A stretch of DNA of 64,000 nt from an uncultured Candidatus Saccharibacteria bacterium (GCA_937898545.1 CALEJV010000003.1:62001-126000); one strand, 5' to 3'. Positions 8,624-17,686 are shown, counted from the first letter of the stretch. Notes: a model not told the origin generated them from the letters alone. Made by a program: numbers and translations.

Positions 8624-9225
8624 AGTTATTACGCTGGCTTGCCGGGATATTTATTGCCCTAATGCTTCTCGTTTGGCTTGGTGGGCGCTGGCTGACGCGC
8701 GACGACCTTGCCACGTGCCAAGCAGCTCCGAGTAGTGCTGAGCAGTGCCAGGCTGCTGATGCTATTGTGGCAGTGAGTGGTGGCGATACCCAGGCCCGCA
8801 CCGCCGAAGCGATTCGCCTCTACCAAAATGGATGGGCACGCTTCATCGTCTTCTCAGGTGCTGCTGCCGATAAGACTGGCCCTAGCAATGCCGAGGCAAT
8901 GCGCCGCCAAGCTGTAGCAGCTGGCGTGCCCGACCGTGCCATCCTCACTGAGGAACTAAGCGAAACTACCCGCCAAAATGCCAAAAAAACTGGCCAGCTC
9001 CTCCGCCAAAAGAATCTTGACTCGATCATCCTCGTCACCAGTGCCTACCACTCGCGCCGCGTTGCGCTGGAGTTTGGCCAGTATGTGCCGCATATCGCCA
9101 TGCGTAGCCACCCTGTCGCTACCGACCGGCAGTGGTCAGACACCTGGTGGCTTACGCCAAGTGGCTGGCAGCTGACGATCGAAGAGTTGGTGAAGATTGG
9201 CTGGTTTAAGGCGGTGCAACCATGA
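8620..9225 (+). CDS. DUF218 (YdcF/SanA/ElyC-like) membrane-anchored protein
   Basis: A single N-terminal membrane anchor (residues 5-22) is followed by the DUF218 core: DAIVAVSGGDTQART, AIRLYQNGWARFIVFSGA, NAEAMRRQAVAAGVPDRAI, NAKKTGQLL and ILVTSAYHSRRVALEF. In this family (YdcF, SanA, ElyC) the conserved Asp/Glu/His residues line a nucleotide-like fold of uncertain chemistry, with genetic links to envelope integrity. The catalytic domain should face outward. It overlaps both neighbours by 4 bp (ATGA each side), so it is translationally coupled between the cysteine desulfurase and mnmA although no thiolation role is known. Confidence 0.88.
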   Translation: MKLLRWLAGIFIALMLLVWLGGRWLTRDDLATCQAAPSSAEQCQAADAIVAVSGGDTQARTAEAIRLYQNGWARFIVFSGAAADKTGPSNAEAMRRQAVAAGVPDRAILTEELSETTRQNAKKTGQLLRQKNLDSIILVTSAYHSRRVALEFGQYVPHIAMRSHPVATDRQWSDTWWLTPSGWQLTIEELVKIGWFKAVQP

Positions 9226-10340
9226 CGCAGCGTGTCTTTGTCGGGATGAGTGGTGGGGTGGATAGTAGCCTCACCACAGCACTGCTGGTTGAGCAGGGCT
9301 ACGACGTGACCGGGGTGTATATGAAAAACTGGAGCCAAGACCTACCTGGTATGCAGTGCCCCTGGGCGGAAGACTTGGCCGATGCCAAGCGGGTGGCAGT
9401 GCAGCTGGGTATCGACTTTATCGTTTTTGATTTTGAGCACGACTACAAGCACAAGGTGGTAGACTACATGCTAGCTGAGTACCAAGCTGGGCGCACGCCT
9501 AACCCCGACATTATGTGCAACCAAGAGATTAAGTTTCGGCTTTTTCTCGATACAGCGCGCGAGCGTGGGGCTGACCTCATTGCTACTGGCCATTATGCGC
9601 AGACCGGTGGTGTATGTGCAGAGGATGATAACGCGGCGACTAGTCAAGAAGTTTCATTCCAGCCTGATCGCCTCTACCGCGCGACCGACGCAGCCAAAGA
9701 CCAGACCTACTTCCTCTACCGCGTGACGAGTGATGCACTCCAGCATACACTCTTCCCGCTTGGTGGCTATACCAAGCAGCAGGTGCGGCACATGGCTACT
9801 GAGCGTGGCCTCTGGACGGCGCGCAAGCAGGAATCGATGGGAGTGTGCTTCGTTGGCAACGTTGGCATGCGAGACTTCCTCAGCCAGTATGTATCCACTC
9901 GCCCGGGTGATATTATCGACAAGCAAACAGGGGTGGTGCTGGGGCGGCACGATGGCGCGATCTTTTACACCCTGGGCCAGCGCCATGGGCTGGATGTCGG
10001 CGGCGGCTTACCCTATTACGTTGTCGGTAAGGACATGGCAGCAAATGTGGTATACGTGAGCCGTAATATGAATGACGAAGCAATGTGGCGTCATGATGTG
10101 TTGGTAGGTGATCTGCATTGGATTCACGGTGCGCCAGCGGCGAGCGACCAGCTGGCCGTCCGCCTGCGCCACCGTGGCCAGCTGAGGCCATGCACGCTGC
10201 AGTATGACTCAGCTCAAGCCCAAGCTACTCTCCACCTGAGCGACCCCGAGCGGGCCGTGGCAGCTGGCCAGTCAGCCGTGATCTACCGCGGGACAGAGTG
10301 TCTTGGCGGAGGGGTTGTCGTCGATCCCATGGCTTTATAG
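9222..10340 (+). CDS. mnmA: tRNA-specific 2-thiouridylase MnmA
   Basis: ATP-dependent enzyme that makes 2-thiouridine at position 34 of Lys/Glu/Gln tRNAs. The PP-loop GMSGGVDSS is at residues 8-16, and further family motifs are GVYMKNW, NPDIMCNQEIKF, LIATGHYAQ, DQTYFLYR and ESMGVCFVG. The two catalytic cysteines correspond to MCNQE and GVCFVG. Length 372 is typical. It overlaps the DUF218 gene by 4 bp and sits in one transcription unit with a cysteine desulfurase, its expected sulfur donor. No TusABCDE relay is visible here, so sulfur transfer may be direct, as in Gram-positive bacteria that use a dedicated desulfurase. Confidence 0.96.
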   Translation: MTQRVFVGMSGGVDSSLTTALLVEQGYDVTGVYMKNWSQDLPGMQCPWAEDLADAKRVAVQLGIDFIVFDFEHDYKHKVVDYMLAEYQAGRTPNPDIMCNQEIKFRLFLDTARERGADLIATGHYAQTGGVCAEDDNAATSQEVSFQPDRLYRATDAAKDQTYFLYRVTSDALQHTLFPLGGYTKQQVRHMATERGLWTARKQESMGVCFVGNVGMRDFLSQYVSTRPGDIIDKQTGVVLGRHDGAIFYTLGQRHGLDVGGGLPYYVVGKDMAANVVYVSRNMNDEAMWRHDVLVGDLHWIHGAPAASDQLAVRLRHRGQLRPCTLQYDSAQAQATLHLSDPERAVAAGQSAVIYRGTECLGGGVVVDPMAL

Positions 10341-10451
10341 CTGGTTTTTGTCTTAGCAATGAGTGAAAACAGAGAGGCTATTCTGCAAGGCATGCATTCT
10401 CCCTTTAAGCATCAGGAAATATGTCGCACGACCACTCAGAAGTTAACTCTG

Positions 10452-10481
10452 TTGACAACCCAAACAGCAGTTTCGTATACT
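10452..10481 (+). promoter_or_regulatory. Housekeeping-type promoter for the LADTG surface protein
   Basis: TTGACA (10452-10457) and TATACT (10476-10481) are separated by 18 bp, a near-consensus sigma-A-type promoter. The transcript would carry a leader of about 27 nt with a strong AAGGGGGG Shine-Dalgarno before ATG 10515. The rest of the 10341-10514 gap shows nothing else I can name. Confidence 0.7.
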
Positions 10482-10514
10482 GACACTTATAGACAACCAT
10501 AAGGGGGGATTATT

Positions 10515-11621
10515 ATGAGGGTAAAACACACTCACTCTCGGATGAGAGTTATTGCTGCGGCGGCAGTCGTCGTTGGTGGCATTGGGCTTGTGGGGCCGCA
10601 GCTTGTGGCGCATCAGGCGTATGCTGATGCTGACACTACCGCACCAGTTTTTACACCGGCCAAGCCAGAGAAACTCGTGGCGCGAGCGGGCCGCTCGATT
10701 GCCGATGCGGTGCGTACTGTGGCAGCGAATGATGGGGCGGACGGAACAGGTGTTAATAGCGATGGCGTGGTTATCGACGCAAAAAACCTTGACCTTGCAA
10801 ACCCAAAGCCAGGCACATACACAATCACTTACCGCGCGGTTGACAATGCCAACAATAAAGCAGAGGTAACGCGCGAGGTAGAGATCACAACTACTGAAAA
10901 GCTCGAAGCGAAGCTAGCTGAGCCGATGGTGCTGGATGGCTACAGCCCACACACCAGGGCGGAGGCAATATCCAAGCAGGTTATTGCCCGTGCCGTGGTG
11001 GCTGATGAGACATCTCCTCAGGCTGTGATCGACAAAGCATTGCAAGAGCTTCAGCAAGCAATCGATGACCTCCGCGTCGACCACACCGACTACGACAAAG
11101 CCAAGCAAGAGCTTGCTGCTGCCCCAGCCTATGTGGCAGCAGACAAGGAAGTTGCCACGGCAGTGGCTGAGGCAGATCGCCTGGCAAATCTCAAAGCAAC
11201 CACAACACCAGAGCTTGCCAAAGCGACCAAGGCGCTCACTACTGCTATAGCCACGGCCACCCAGGAGGAACAAGCGCGCCAAAAGACAGCCACGCAAGCC
11301 GTTGATGCACTCGAAGCTAAGCCGGATCTTGCACTGCTTGCCACAACCCAATCAGTGGTCGATACTGTCAAAGACGATGCAGCCAAGGCGGCACTGCAGC
11401 GACGGGTTGACGCAATCCGCACTGCGCTGCAACCACAACAACCACAGCAAGCTGCCGCCGCACCCAAGACGGCAGCCCACATACCCAAGCAGACGCATTC
11501 TGTAGTAGCTGCACTTGCCGACACTGGTGCCAGCCTCTGGCTCCTTGGCGGGGCGGGCGTTGCCCTCATTGGTGGGGCAGTTGGCCTGTGGCGTTATCGC
11601 AACAAGCTGTTCAAGCGTTAG
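10515..11621 (+). CDS. Secreted surface protein with LADTG sortase-type anchor
   Basis: Signal peptide at residues 1-38 (basic start, hydrophobic core, AYADA cleavage-like site). Then comes an Ig-like/DUF5011-type region (about 45-130, with GTYTITYRAVDNANNKAEV), followed by a helical Ala/Lys/Thr-rich stalk (about 130-310) resembling FIVAR or coiled-coil repeats. The C-terminus has a canonical sortase signal layout: LADTG (residues 334-338), a hydrophobic helix, and a basic tail ending RYRNKLFKR. It should be exported and covalently anchored or displayed on the cell surface, perhaps contacting the host cell. Signal-peptide and anchor logic are from established knowledge; the adhesin role is inference. 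No sortase gene was recognised in this window. Confidence 0.85.
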   Translation: MRVKHTHSRMRVIAAAAVVVGGIGLVGPQLVAHQAYADADTTAPVFTPAKPEKLVARAGRSIADAVRTVAANDGADGTGVNSDGVVIDAKNLDLANPKPGTYTITYRAVDNANNKAEVTREVEITTTEKLEAKLAEPMVLDGYSPHTRAEAISKQVIARAVVADETSPQAVIDKALQELQQAIDDLRVDHTDYDKAKQELAAAPAYVAADKEVATAVAEADRLANLKATTTPELAKATKALTTAIATATQEEQARQKTATQAVDALEAKPDLALLATTQSVVDTVKDDAAKAALQRRVDAIRTALQPQQPQQAAAAPKTAAHIPKQTHSVVAALADTGASLWLLGGAGVALIGGAVGLWRYRNKLFKR

Positions 11622-11636
11622 CAGTAGTATAACATC

Positions 11637-11668
11637 GCAAAAATCGGCTCGGATGAGTCGATTTTTGC
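11637..11668 (+). terminator. Hairpin terminator after the surface protein
   Basis: Perfect 10-bp inverted repeat GCAAAAATCG / CGATTTTTGC around a 12-nt loop, 15 nt after the stop codon. The T-run lies within the 3' arm, which weakens it as a classical intrinsic terminator, but its position right after the stop supports the call. Confidence 0.6.
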
Positions 11669-11769
11669 ATAGCAGTGTTTCAAGTGGCAGTATACTCCGT
11701 TATGGAGAGCTTTTATAATCACACCACCAAAGATGCACGGGGCAGTGTGTCCGTGCTATAATACCCCCT

Positions 11770-13653
11770 ATGAATGCTCAAGATATCCGCAACAAATACC
11801 TCGAATTTTATGCCAAGCAGCAGCACGCCATTATCAAGCGGGCCCCGCTCATCCTAACCGATGACCCAACGACACTCTTTACCGGTGCGGGCATGCAGCC
11901 AATGATCCCATACCTGCTGGGTGAGGCGCACCCGCAGGGCAAGCGCATCGCCGACTCGCAGACATGCTTGCGTGCTCAAGATATTGACGATATTGGCGAC
12001 AATCGCCACACGACCTTCTTCGAAATGCTCGGTAACTGGAGCTTGGGCGACTACTTCAAGAAAGAGCAGATTACTTGGATGTGGACATTCCTCACCGAGG
12101 AAGTAGGGCTTGACCCGAATCGCCTGTATGTAACGTGTTTCATTGGTGCACCCGAGTACAATATTGCCAAAGACACCGAAGCAGCCGAGCTGTGGCGGCA
12201 GAAATTTGCCGAGAAGGGGATCGAAGCGAAAAGTGCCGACATCGGCAGCGAAGAGCGCGGCGCAGCCCGTGGCATCCGGCCAGGTGAGCGTATCTTTTAC
12301 TACGACGGTAGCAAAAACTGGTGGAGCCGCAACGGCGGGCCGGAGACGACGCCAGTCGGTGACCCGTGCGGGCCAGACAGCGAGATGTTTTATGAGTTTG
12401 ACTTCATCGAGCACGACCCGAAGTTTGGTGAGCACTGCCACCCCAACTGCGACTGCGGGCGCTTTATGGAGATCGGCAACAACGTCTTTATGGCGTACAA
12501 AAAGGTAGCCGAGGGACAGTTTGTCCCGCTGGATAAGCCGAATATCGACCACGGCTCTGGCCTGGAGCGCATTGCGGCGGCGGCCAATAACGACCCTGAT
12601 GTCTTTAAGATTAGCCTGATGTGGCCCATCATCGAAAAGCTCGAGCAGCTCAGCGGCAAGAGCTATGCTTCGCACACCGAGAGTATGCGCGTGATTGCCG
12701 ACCACCTGCGAGCGGCCAGCTTCATGGCGGTCGATGGCTGCGTGCCAAGCAACAAGGAGCAGGGCTATGTGATGCGCCGCCTCTTGCGACGGGCTATCCG
12801 CTACAGCTTCGACCTTGGCATCGAGCAGAACTTTCTTGAAGCAGTGGTGCCGGTGATTGCCGACCTATATGAGGCAGACTTCCCAGAGGTCAAAGCCGCG
12901 CGCGAACAGATCATCGCTGTGCTTGCCAAGGAAGAAAAAGCCTTCCGGCAGACGCTCCGTAAGGGGCTCAAACAGATGCAGCAGTATGTAGCAGATGGCC
13001 TGACTGGCGCAGAGTTATTTACGCTATATGATACCTTTGGCTTCCCGGTAGAGCTCAGTACAGAGGAGGCATACAAGCAGGGGATCCCACTCTCTGAGGA
13101 CTGGCGAGCAGAATTTGACGCCAAAATGGCCGAGCAGCGCCAGCGCTCCAAGACGGCGCGCAAAGGGCAATTTAGTGGCGGGCTGGAAGGTCACGATCCA
13201 ATTCATCTTAAGTACCACACAGCAACGCACCTGCTCGGGGCGGCGCTACGCACGGTATTGAAAGCACCAGATTTGCAGCAGCACGGGAGCAATATCACCG
13301 CTCAACGCCTGCGCTTCGACTTCAACCACGACAAGCTCACCCCAGAGGAGAAGCAAGCAGTGGAAGATCAAGTCAATGCCTGGATCGAGGCAGACTTGCC
13401 CGTGAGCTTTGCCGTGTACCCAACCGATGAAGCACTGAAGCTCGGTGCAATCGGTGCCTTTGGCGAACGTTACGGCGATACCGTCAAGGTCTATTCCATT
13501 GGCGAAGGTGATCAGCGCGTGAGCTTCGAAGTGTGCGGGGGCCCACATGTCGAGCACACTGGCGTCTTGGCCGAAGATGGCATGCGCTTCAAGATTACCA
13601 AGGAAGAGTCGAGCTCAGCCGGTATCCGCCGGATCAAGGCAGTGTTGCGGTAG
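11770..13653 (+). CDS. alaS: Alanyl-tRNA synthetase, shortened form
   Basis: Class II synthetase that charges tRNA-Ala and hydrolyses mischarged Ser/Gly-tRNA. The catalytic core (residues 1-240) and helical tRNA-binding part are intact (start RNKYLEFYAKQQHAI; GSGLERIAAA). The editing site keeps HTATH and CGGPHVEH zinc-type motifs. Length is 627 residues against about 875 in E. coli. From memory of E. coli AlaRS, the beta-barrel segment usually found just before HSATH is missing (the chain goes from KTARKGQFSG to YHTATH in about 20 residues), and the protein ends right after AGIRRIKAV, so the C-Ala/oligomerisation domain is absent. The stop is clean and a terminator follows, so this is not a sequencing truncation. 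A TATAAT box (11757-11762) ends 7 nt before ATG (leaderless). Confidence 0.95.
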   Translation: MNAQDIRNKYLEFYAKQQHAIIKRAPLILTDDPTTLFTGAGMQPMIPYLLGEAHPQGKRIADSQTCLRAQDIDDIGDNRHTTFFEMLGNWSLGDYFKKEQITWMWTFLTEEVGLDPNRLYVTCFIGAPEYNIAKDTEAAELWRQKFAEKGIEAKSADIGSEERGAARGIRPGERIFYYDGSKNWWSRNGGPETTPVGDPCGPDSEMFYEFDFIEHDPKFGEHCHPNCDCGRFMEIGNNVFMAYKKVAEGQFVPLDKPNIDHGSGLERIAAAANNDPDVFKISLMWPIIEKLEQLSGKSYASHTESMRVIADHLRAASFMAVDGCVPSNKEQGYVMRRLLRRAIRYSFDLGIEQNFLEAVVPVIADLYEADFPEVKAAREQIIAVLAKEEKAFRQTLRKGLKQMQQYVADGLTGAELFTLYDTFGFPVELSTEEAYKQGIPLSEDWRAEFDAKMAEQRQRSKTARKGQFSGGLEGHDPIHLKYHTATHLLGAALRTVLKAPDLQQHGSNITAQRLRFDFNHDKLTPEEKQAVEDQVNAWIEADLPVSFAVYPTDEALKLGAIGAFGERYGDTVKVYSIGEGDQRVSFEVCGGPHVEHTGVLAEDGMRFKITKEESSSAGIRRIKAVLR

Positions 13654-13684
13654 CGCTGCTAGCAAATAACCAGAAATAAACAAC

Positions 13685-13715
13685 ACAATACCAGCAACAT
13701 ATGTGCTGGTGTTGT
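13685..13715. terminator. Bidirectional hairpin between convergent alaS and an unknown gene
   Basis: A 12-bp stem with one G-U wobble (ACAATACCAGCA against TGCTGGTGTTGT) around a 7-nt loop, followed by a T-rich stretch on the plus strand. It sits between the 3' ends of two convergent genes. Confidence 0.6.
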
Positions 13716-13766
13716 ATTTGTTGGTGCCAATGATACCTACAAGGGCACAAAAGAGAGGGCGCGGCC

Positions 13767-14597
13767 CTACTGGAGAGCACAGCGCTCAGTAATCATATCC
13801 TCTGTTAGCTGGGCGATAGTGTTGCTTAGCTGTGCGATATCTTTTGGCTCGACGTATGTGCGGCGGCGCTGTGACGCAGTTTCGCTAGATTCATAAGAAC
13901 AGGTGAGTGTAGCACCAAGTTGGTCGCTCTCAATCTCGCATGTGACTGGCGTATCGATTCCATCGCAGACATAAGGTATTTCGCATGTGGCTGAGATACC
14001 TAGTATCGATTCGCCAATTCGGCGTGCAGTCAAGACAAAGCACATACTTGATGATTGCTCGCTATTACCATCGCGGTAGCTTACACTGTGGTACACCTGA
14101 GAAGGGTCGGCTGTAGGGAGGACCGCTTCGTCAAGAAGAGTCTGGAGGTCGGCAGCAGTTGCGCCGCGGTTGGTTGCATACCATCTAAATAGATCTGAAT
14201 CATGGTCAAGTGGGCGCGAGCGGTCGAGTAAGCGTGCCACGTGGTTGTGAGTGATAGGCACCTGGCTAGGGTCGGCCCGGCTATACCAGTATTGCCGATT
14301 ATCCGCCAGTGTTAGCGCAAAAGAATGATGCTTATCAGGGTCGGCAAAGGCGAGCTGGCCAGCGGTCAGGCCAGTGGCATCAGCTGTGAGGTCAACAGCC
14401 AATGTGCCACCTTCGTTATAACGCCCAAAGGGAGCCTGGTAGGCTATCGTTGTTTCGTCGGGTGTGGCATGGTGCGCTTCAAGCGCTGCGACCGTTTTGT
14501 ACAGGTGGCGGCCAAGCAGGGTATGCTCGGTTGGCTCGCAATTCTCAAGTGGAAAGATGCCGATATGCGCGGCACCGACTGGTTCACGGTTAGTCAT
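13767..14597 (-). CDS. Hypothetical protein behind an operator-like repeat
   Basis: The 276-residue product is soluble with no signal peptide or membrane segment and no motif I recognise. Segments of note: YQAPFGRYNEGGTLAVDL, HHSFALTLADNRQYWYSR, and a C-terminal helix beginning DIAQLSNTIAQLTEDM. Cysteines occur at CEIPYVC and CEIES. The ATG at 14597 lies 9 nt after a TACAAT box paired with a consensus TTGACA, so the start and promoter agree. Unlike most genes here, its promoter is overlaid by a long inverted repeat, which suggests specific regulation. Function unknown. Confidence 0.65.
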   Translation of the reverse strand: MTNREPVGAAHIGIFPLENCEPTEHTLLGRHLYKTVAALEAHHATPDETTIAYQAPFGRYNEGGTLAVDLTADATGLTAGQLAFADPDKHHSFALTLADNRQYWYSRADPSQVPITHNHVARLLDRSRPLDHDSDLFRWYATNRGATAADLQTLLDEAVLPTADPSQVYHSVSYRDGNSEQSSSMCFVLTARRIGESILGISATCEIPYVCDGIDTPVTCEIESDQLGATLTCSYESSETASQRRRTYVEPKDIAQLSNTIAQLTEDMITERCALQ

Positions 14598-14606
14598 AGT
14601 GAGCGT

Positions 14607-14654
14607 ATTGTACAGTGGTTACCTCTGTTTTGTCAAGGAGGCGCTACCACTGTA
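14607..14654 (-). promoter_or_regulatory. Promoter with a wide inverted-repeat operator
   Basis: On the minus strand TTGACA (14631-14636) and TACAAT (14607-14612) are spaced 18 bp apart. Perfect 9-bp arms TACAGTGGT (14611-14619) and ACCACTGTA (14646-14654) flank the promoter with centres 35 bp apart; a second inner pair CCTC/GAGG lies between them. One arm overlaps the -10 box and the other lies just upstream of the -35, a layout suited to a dimeric or looping repressor. Confidence 0.5.
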
Positions 14655-14791
14655 TGACTTTTCTGCAATGTTTCTCAATAACGACACTTGCAGTGCTTGA
14701 TGCAAAATGAATCATTTCATCATAAATTCGCCAATAATCACCGTTTAGGGCTAGCAGGCAGGCCTGTATATGGTATATAATAGAGATGATT

Positions 14792-16054
14792 ATGGTTTTC
14801 GATCGATTTCTTACCCGAGCAGATAACAGCGCTAGCGAATGCCTGGTTGGCCTTGATATTGGAACAGAGTACGTTAAGGCGCTGCTTGCCCGGGTTAATG
14901 GTGAGGAGATTGAGATCATTGGTGTGGGGCGCAAGCACCAAGACCGCAGCGATATGCACTCGGGTGCGATTGCCGATATTGCCGCAGTCGTGCGCAACTG
15001 CGAAGATGCTCTGGCCCAAGCCGAGTCTGAGGCTGGCATACAGGCACGCCGTGCAGTGATTGGCATTGCTGGCGAGCTTGTGAAGGGTGTGACAAATACC
15101 ATTCGCTATCGTCGTCCGCAGCCCGATCGTCCACTAGATGAGACCGAAATGGAATTCATCATCGAGAAGGTGCAAGATCGGGCTGCCATCAAGGCGCAAC
15201 GGCAGATCGCTCTCGAGACGGGTAACCAAGATGTAGAGGTAAAGCTCGTCAACTCCGCACTCGTCAGCATTCACATTGATGGCTACAAGGTGAGCAACCC
15301 AATTAGCTTCCAAGGTAAGGACGTAGCGGTGCAGATCTACACTGCTTTTGCTCCTATGGTGCACATTGGTGCGCTCGAGCGCGTGGCTGATGAGTTGGCG
15401 CTCGACCTCGTGGCGGTGGCGGCCGAGCCCTTTGCGGTGAGCCGGAGCGTACTAGGTACAGATGCGAATAGCTCATTTACGGCTATTCTTGCCGACGTTG
15501 GTGGCGGCACGACAGACATTGCGGTGGTAAATGATGGCGGCGTGGAAGGGACGCGGATGTTTGGCATTGGTGGACGCAGCTTTACCAATACGATTGCCAA
15601 CGAGTGCGCTATTAACTACAACGAGGCTGAGAAGCTCAAGGTTGCGACCAATCACGAGCAGATGAAACAAGAACTCAAGCAGCATTTTGATACCGCAATT
15701 GATAAAACCCTCGATGTCTGGCTAGCAGGAGTCGATCTTGCTCTTAGCGAATTTAGCTCGGTTGATCACTTACCCAATCGCATCTTGCTCTGCGGTGGTG
15801 GGGCGAGTCTTAAGCCACTGGTGAAAGCCCTCGAGACGCGCGATTGGTATACCGACCTCCCCTTTACACGCCGGCCAGTGGTGCAGCATATTAAGCCCAG
15901 TGACGTCTCGGGCGTGGTCGACCTGACGAACAAGGTCAGCGACCACTCATTTATCACTGCGATGGGCCTCCTGCGCGTGGGCTACGATACAATGATTGGG
16001 GCAAGCGAAACAGAAACATTACGCAATAAATTGAATAAAATGTTGAGGATCTAA
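14792..16054 (+). CDS. FtsA/PilM-like actin-fold ATPase
   Basis: Member of the FtsA/PilM actin-like superfamily. It has phosphate-1 motif VGLDIGTEYVKALLA at the N-terminus, an inserted SHS2-like region (about residues 90-190), phosphate-2 ADVGGGTTDIAVV, and the adenosine motif LLCGGGASLKPLV. A C-terminal amphipathic end (RNKLNKMLRI) could target the membrane. FtsA tethers FtsZ to the membrane; PilM is the cytoplasmic platform of type IV pili. The neighbouring large membrane protein and mltG fit an envelope/division role, but PilM cannot be excluded. TATAAT (14776-14781) puts the expected transcript start near 14788, so I prefer ATG 14792 (MVFDRF) over 14786. The next gene starts immediately at the stop codon. 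Confidence 0.8.
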   Translation: MVFDRFLTRADNSASECLVGLDIGTEYVKALLARVNGEEIEIIGVGRKHQDRSDMHSGAIADIAAVVRNCEDALAQAESEAGIQARRAVIGIAGELVKGVTNTIRYRRPQPDRPLDETEMEFIIEKVQDRAAIKAQRQIALETGNQDVEVKLVNSALVSIHIDGYKVSNPISFQGKDVAVQIYTAFAPMVHIGALERVADELALDLVAVAAEPFAVSRSVLGTDANSSFTAILADVGGGTTDIAVVNDGGVEGTRMFGIGGRSFTNTIANECAINYNEAEKLKVATNHEQMKQELKQHFDTAIDKTLDVWLAGVDLALSEFSSVDHLPNRILLCGGGASLKPLVKALETRDWYTDLPFTRRPVVQHIKPSDVSGVVDLTNKVSDHSFITAMGLLRVGYDTMIGASETETLRNKLNKMLRI

Positions 16055-17686
16055 ATGCAAAAAGATGTCATTTATATCGATACTGAGGACGACATTACCG
16101 CCATCATTGGCAAGGTGAAGGACTCCTCGCAAAAAATCGTCGCACTTGTGCCACCCAAGCGGATTGGCGCCATGCAGAGCGCCGTCAACCTCAAGCTTGT
16201 TCAGCGCGCTGCTGAGCAAGCAGGCAAACGGCTCGTCATTATTACTGGCAACCAAGCACTCTCGACTTTGGCGGCTTCGGCAAATATCCCCACAGCACGG
16301 ACGCTGCAAAGCCGGCCGGAGATGGCTGAGATCCCAGCGCTCGAGGTCGATGACGAAGATGTCATTGATGGTAGTGAGCTCGAACCAGATGTTCCTGAGC
16401 CAGTAACACCTGATACTTCTGTACCGCCTCGTCCTACTACACGCCCAGCTGCTCGTACTGCATCAGATGATGACAAAGTGGCAGATGCTTCGGCTGCCTC
16501 AGACCTCAAGAAGAAGGTGAAGGTACCAGACTTCAACAAAATGCGCAAGAAGCTCTTGATCGGTGGTGCGGCACTCGTTGTCCTGATTGTTTTCTTGGTG
16601 TGGGCGATTTTCTTCGCACCACATGCGACCATCACTATCAAGGCTCGCACCTCTGATCTGCCGCTCAGCACCCGCGTTACGATCGGCGATTCGCTTGGCT
16701 CAAACCTGCAAGAAGGGACAATCAAGACGACGACCAAGACAACACGCAAAACCATCTCGATCGACTTCACTGCTACTGGCAAAGAAGATGTTGGTGCAAA
16801 GGCAACGGGGACGGTGCGCTTCACACCGGCTTCGTTTGACGTCTTGCGCAATGGAGCGACGATCGACGCCGGGACGACTATCACGTCCGAGAATGGCATG
16901 CAGTATAAGACGACATCATCAGTGGTATTCGACTCTAACGCGTCGGGTGGCGATCTCATGCGAGGCCGCACAACAGAGGTCACCGCGGTAGAGAGTGGCG
17001 CGAAGTACAATGGTGCATCGGGCTCGGCCAAGGGGCCTTCTGGCTTCTCCGTCTCCTTTACGCGTGATACTTCTGGTGGTACAGACAAGACGATTACTAC
17101 GGTGCAGCGCAGCGATGTTGAGCAAGCAAGGAATAGGCTGAGCAGCTCGCTCGATAGTAATGGTGCCAAGCGCGAGCTTGCCTCGCAATTTAACGGCGAC
17201 AGCTATGTCATTCTTAATGACACCTTCAAACAAAACGACAGCGATATCCAGCCCAATGTCAAGGTGGGTGGTGAAGCAACCGATGGCAAAGCCCAGCTGA
17301 CCGGTGCGGTAGAGTACTCCCTCTCGGCGATAGAGAAGCGCGAGGCCAGCATCTTCCTTGATGCATACTTCAAGCAACAGATTGACGGCAAGGCCAACCA
17401 GCAAGTCCATAGCAATGGCGTCAATAAGCTCTCGGTGACCAATGTTTCGGCTAACGGCAATGCCTACAATGCGACTATCACGACCAATGGCAAGATCGGC
17501 CCCAAGGTGGATGAGTCGGAGCTCAAAGACTACGCTAAGGGCAAGCGCTATGCTGAGATCCGCTCGCATGTCGAGAAGATCGAGGGGGTGAGCTCGGCCG
17601 ATGTCTCGTTCTCACCATTCTGGGTGCAATCAGCACCAAATGACACGAATCGTATAAAGGTGGTATTTGACCTCAATGAACAATAA
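16055..17686 (+). CDS. Large single-pass membrane protein (baseplate-J-like extracellular region)
   Basis: The 543-residue product has a small cytosolic alpha/beta domain (residues 1-90, starting KDVIYIDTEDDITAIIGKV), an acidic/proline linker, a basic juxtamembrane helix, one membrane segment (about 166-188), and a large extracytoplasmic beta-rich region. The latter contains the pattern KATGTVRF...GTTITSENGMQYKT, which databases often label baseplate J-like in CPR proteins (from memory). A linker of low complexity follows the cytosolic domain. Start is adjacent to the upstream stop with GAGGATC as ribosome site. Position between the FtsA/PilM-like gene and ruvX-mltG suggests it is the membrane partner of the actin-like protein; this is inferred. 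Confidence 0.75.
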   Translation: MQKDVIYIDTEDDITAIIGKVKDSSQKIVALVPPKRIGAMQSAVNLKLVQRAAEQAGKRLVIITGNQALSTLAASANIPTARTLQSRPEMAEIPALEVDDEDVIDGSELEPDVPEPVTPDTSVPPRPTTRPAARTASDDDKVADASAASDLKKKVKVPDFNKMRKKLLIGGAALVVLIVFLVWAIFFAPHATITIKARTSDLPLSTRVTIGDSLGSNLQEGTIKTTTKTTRKTISIDFTATGKEDVGAKATGTVRFTPASFDVLRNGATIDAGTTITSENGMQYKTTSSVVFDSNASGGDLMRGRTTEVTAVESGAKYNGASGSAKGPSGFSVSFTRDTSGGTDKTITTVQRSDVEQARNRLSSSLDSNGAKRELASQFNGDSYVILNDTFKQNDSDIQPNVKVGGEATDGKAQLTGAVEYSLSAIEKREASIFLDAYFKQQIDGKANQQVHSNGVNKLSVTNVSANGNAYNATITTNGKIGPKVDESELKDYAKGKRYAEIRSHVEKIEGVSSADVSFSPFWVQSAPNDTNRIKVVFDLNEQ

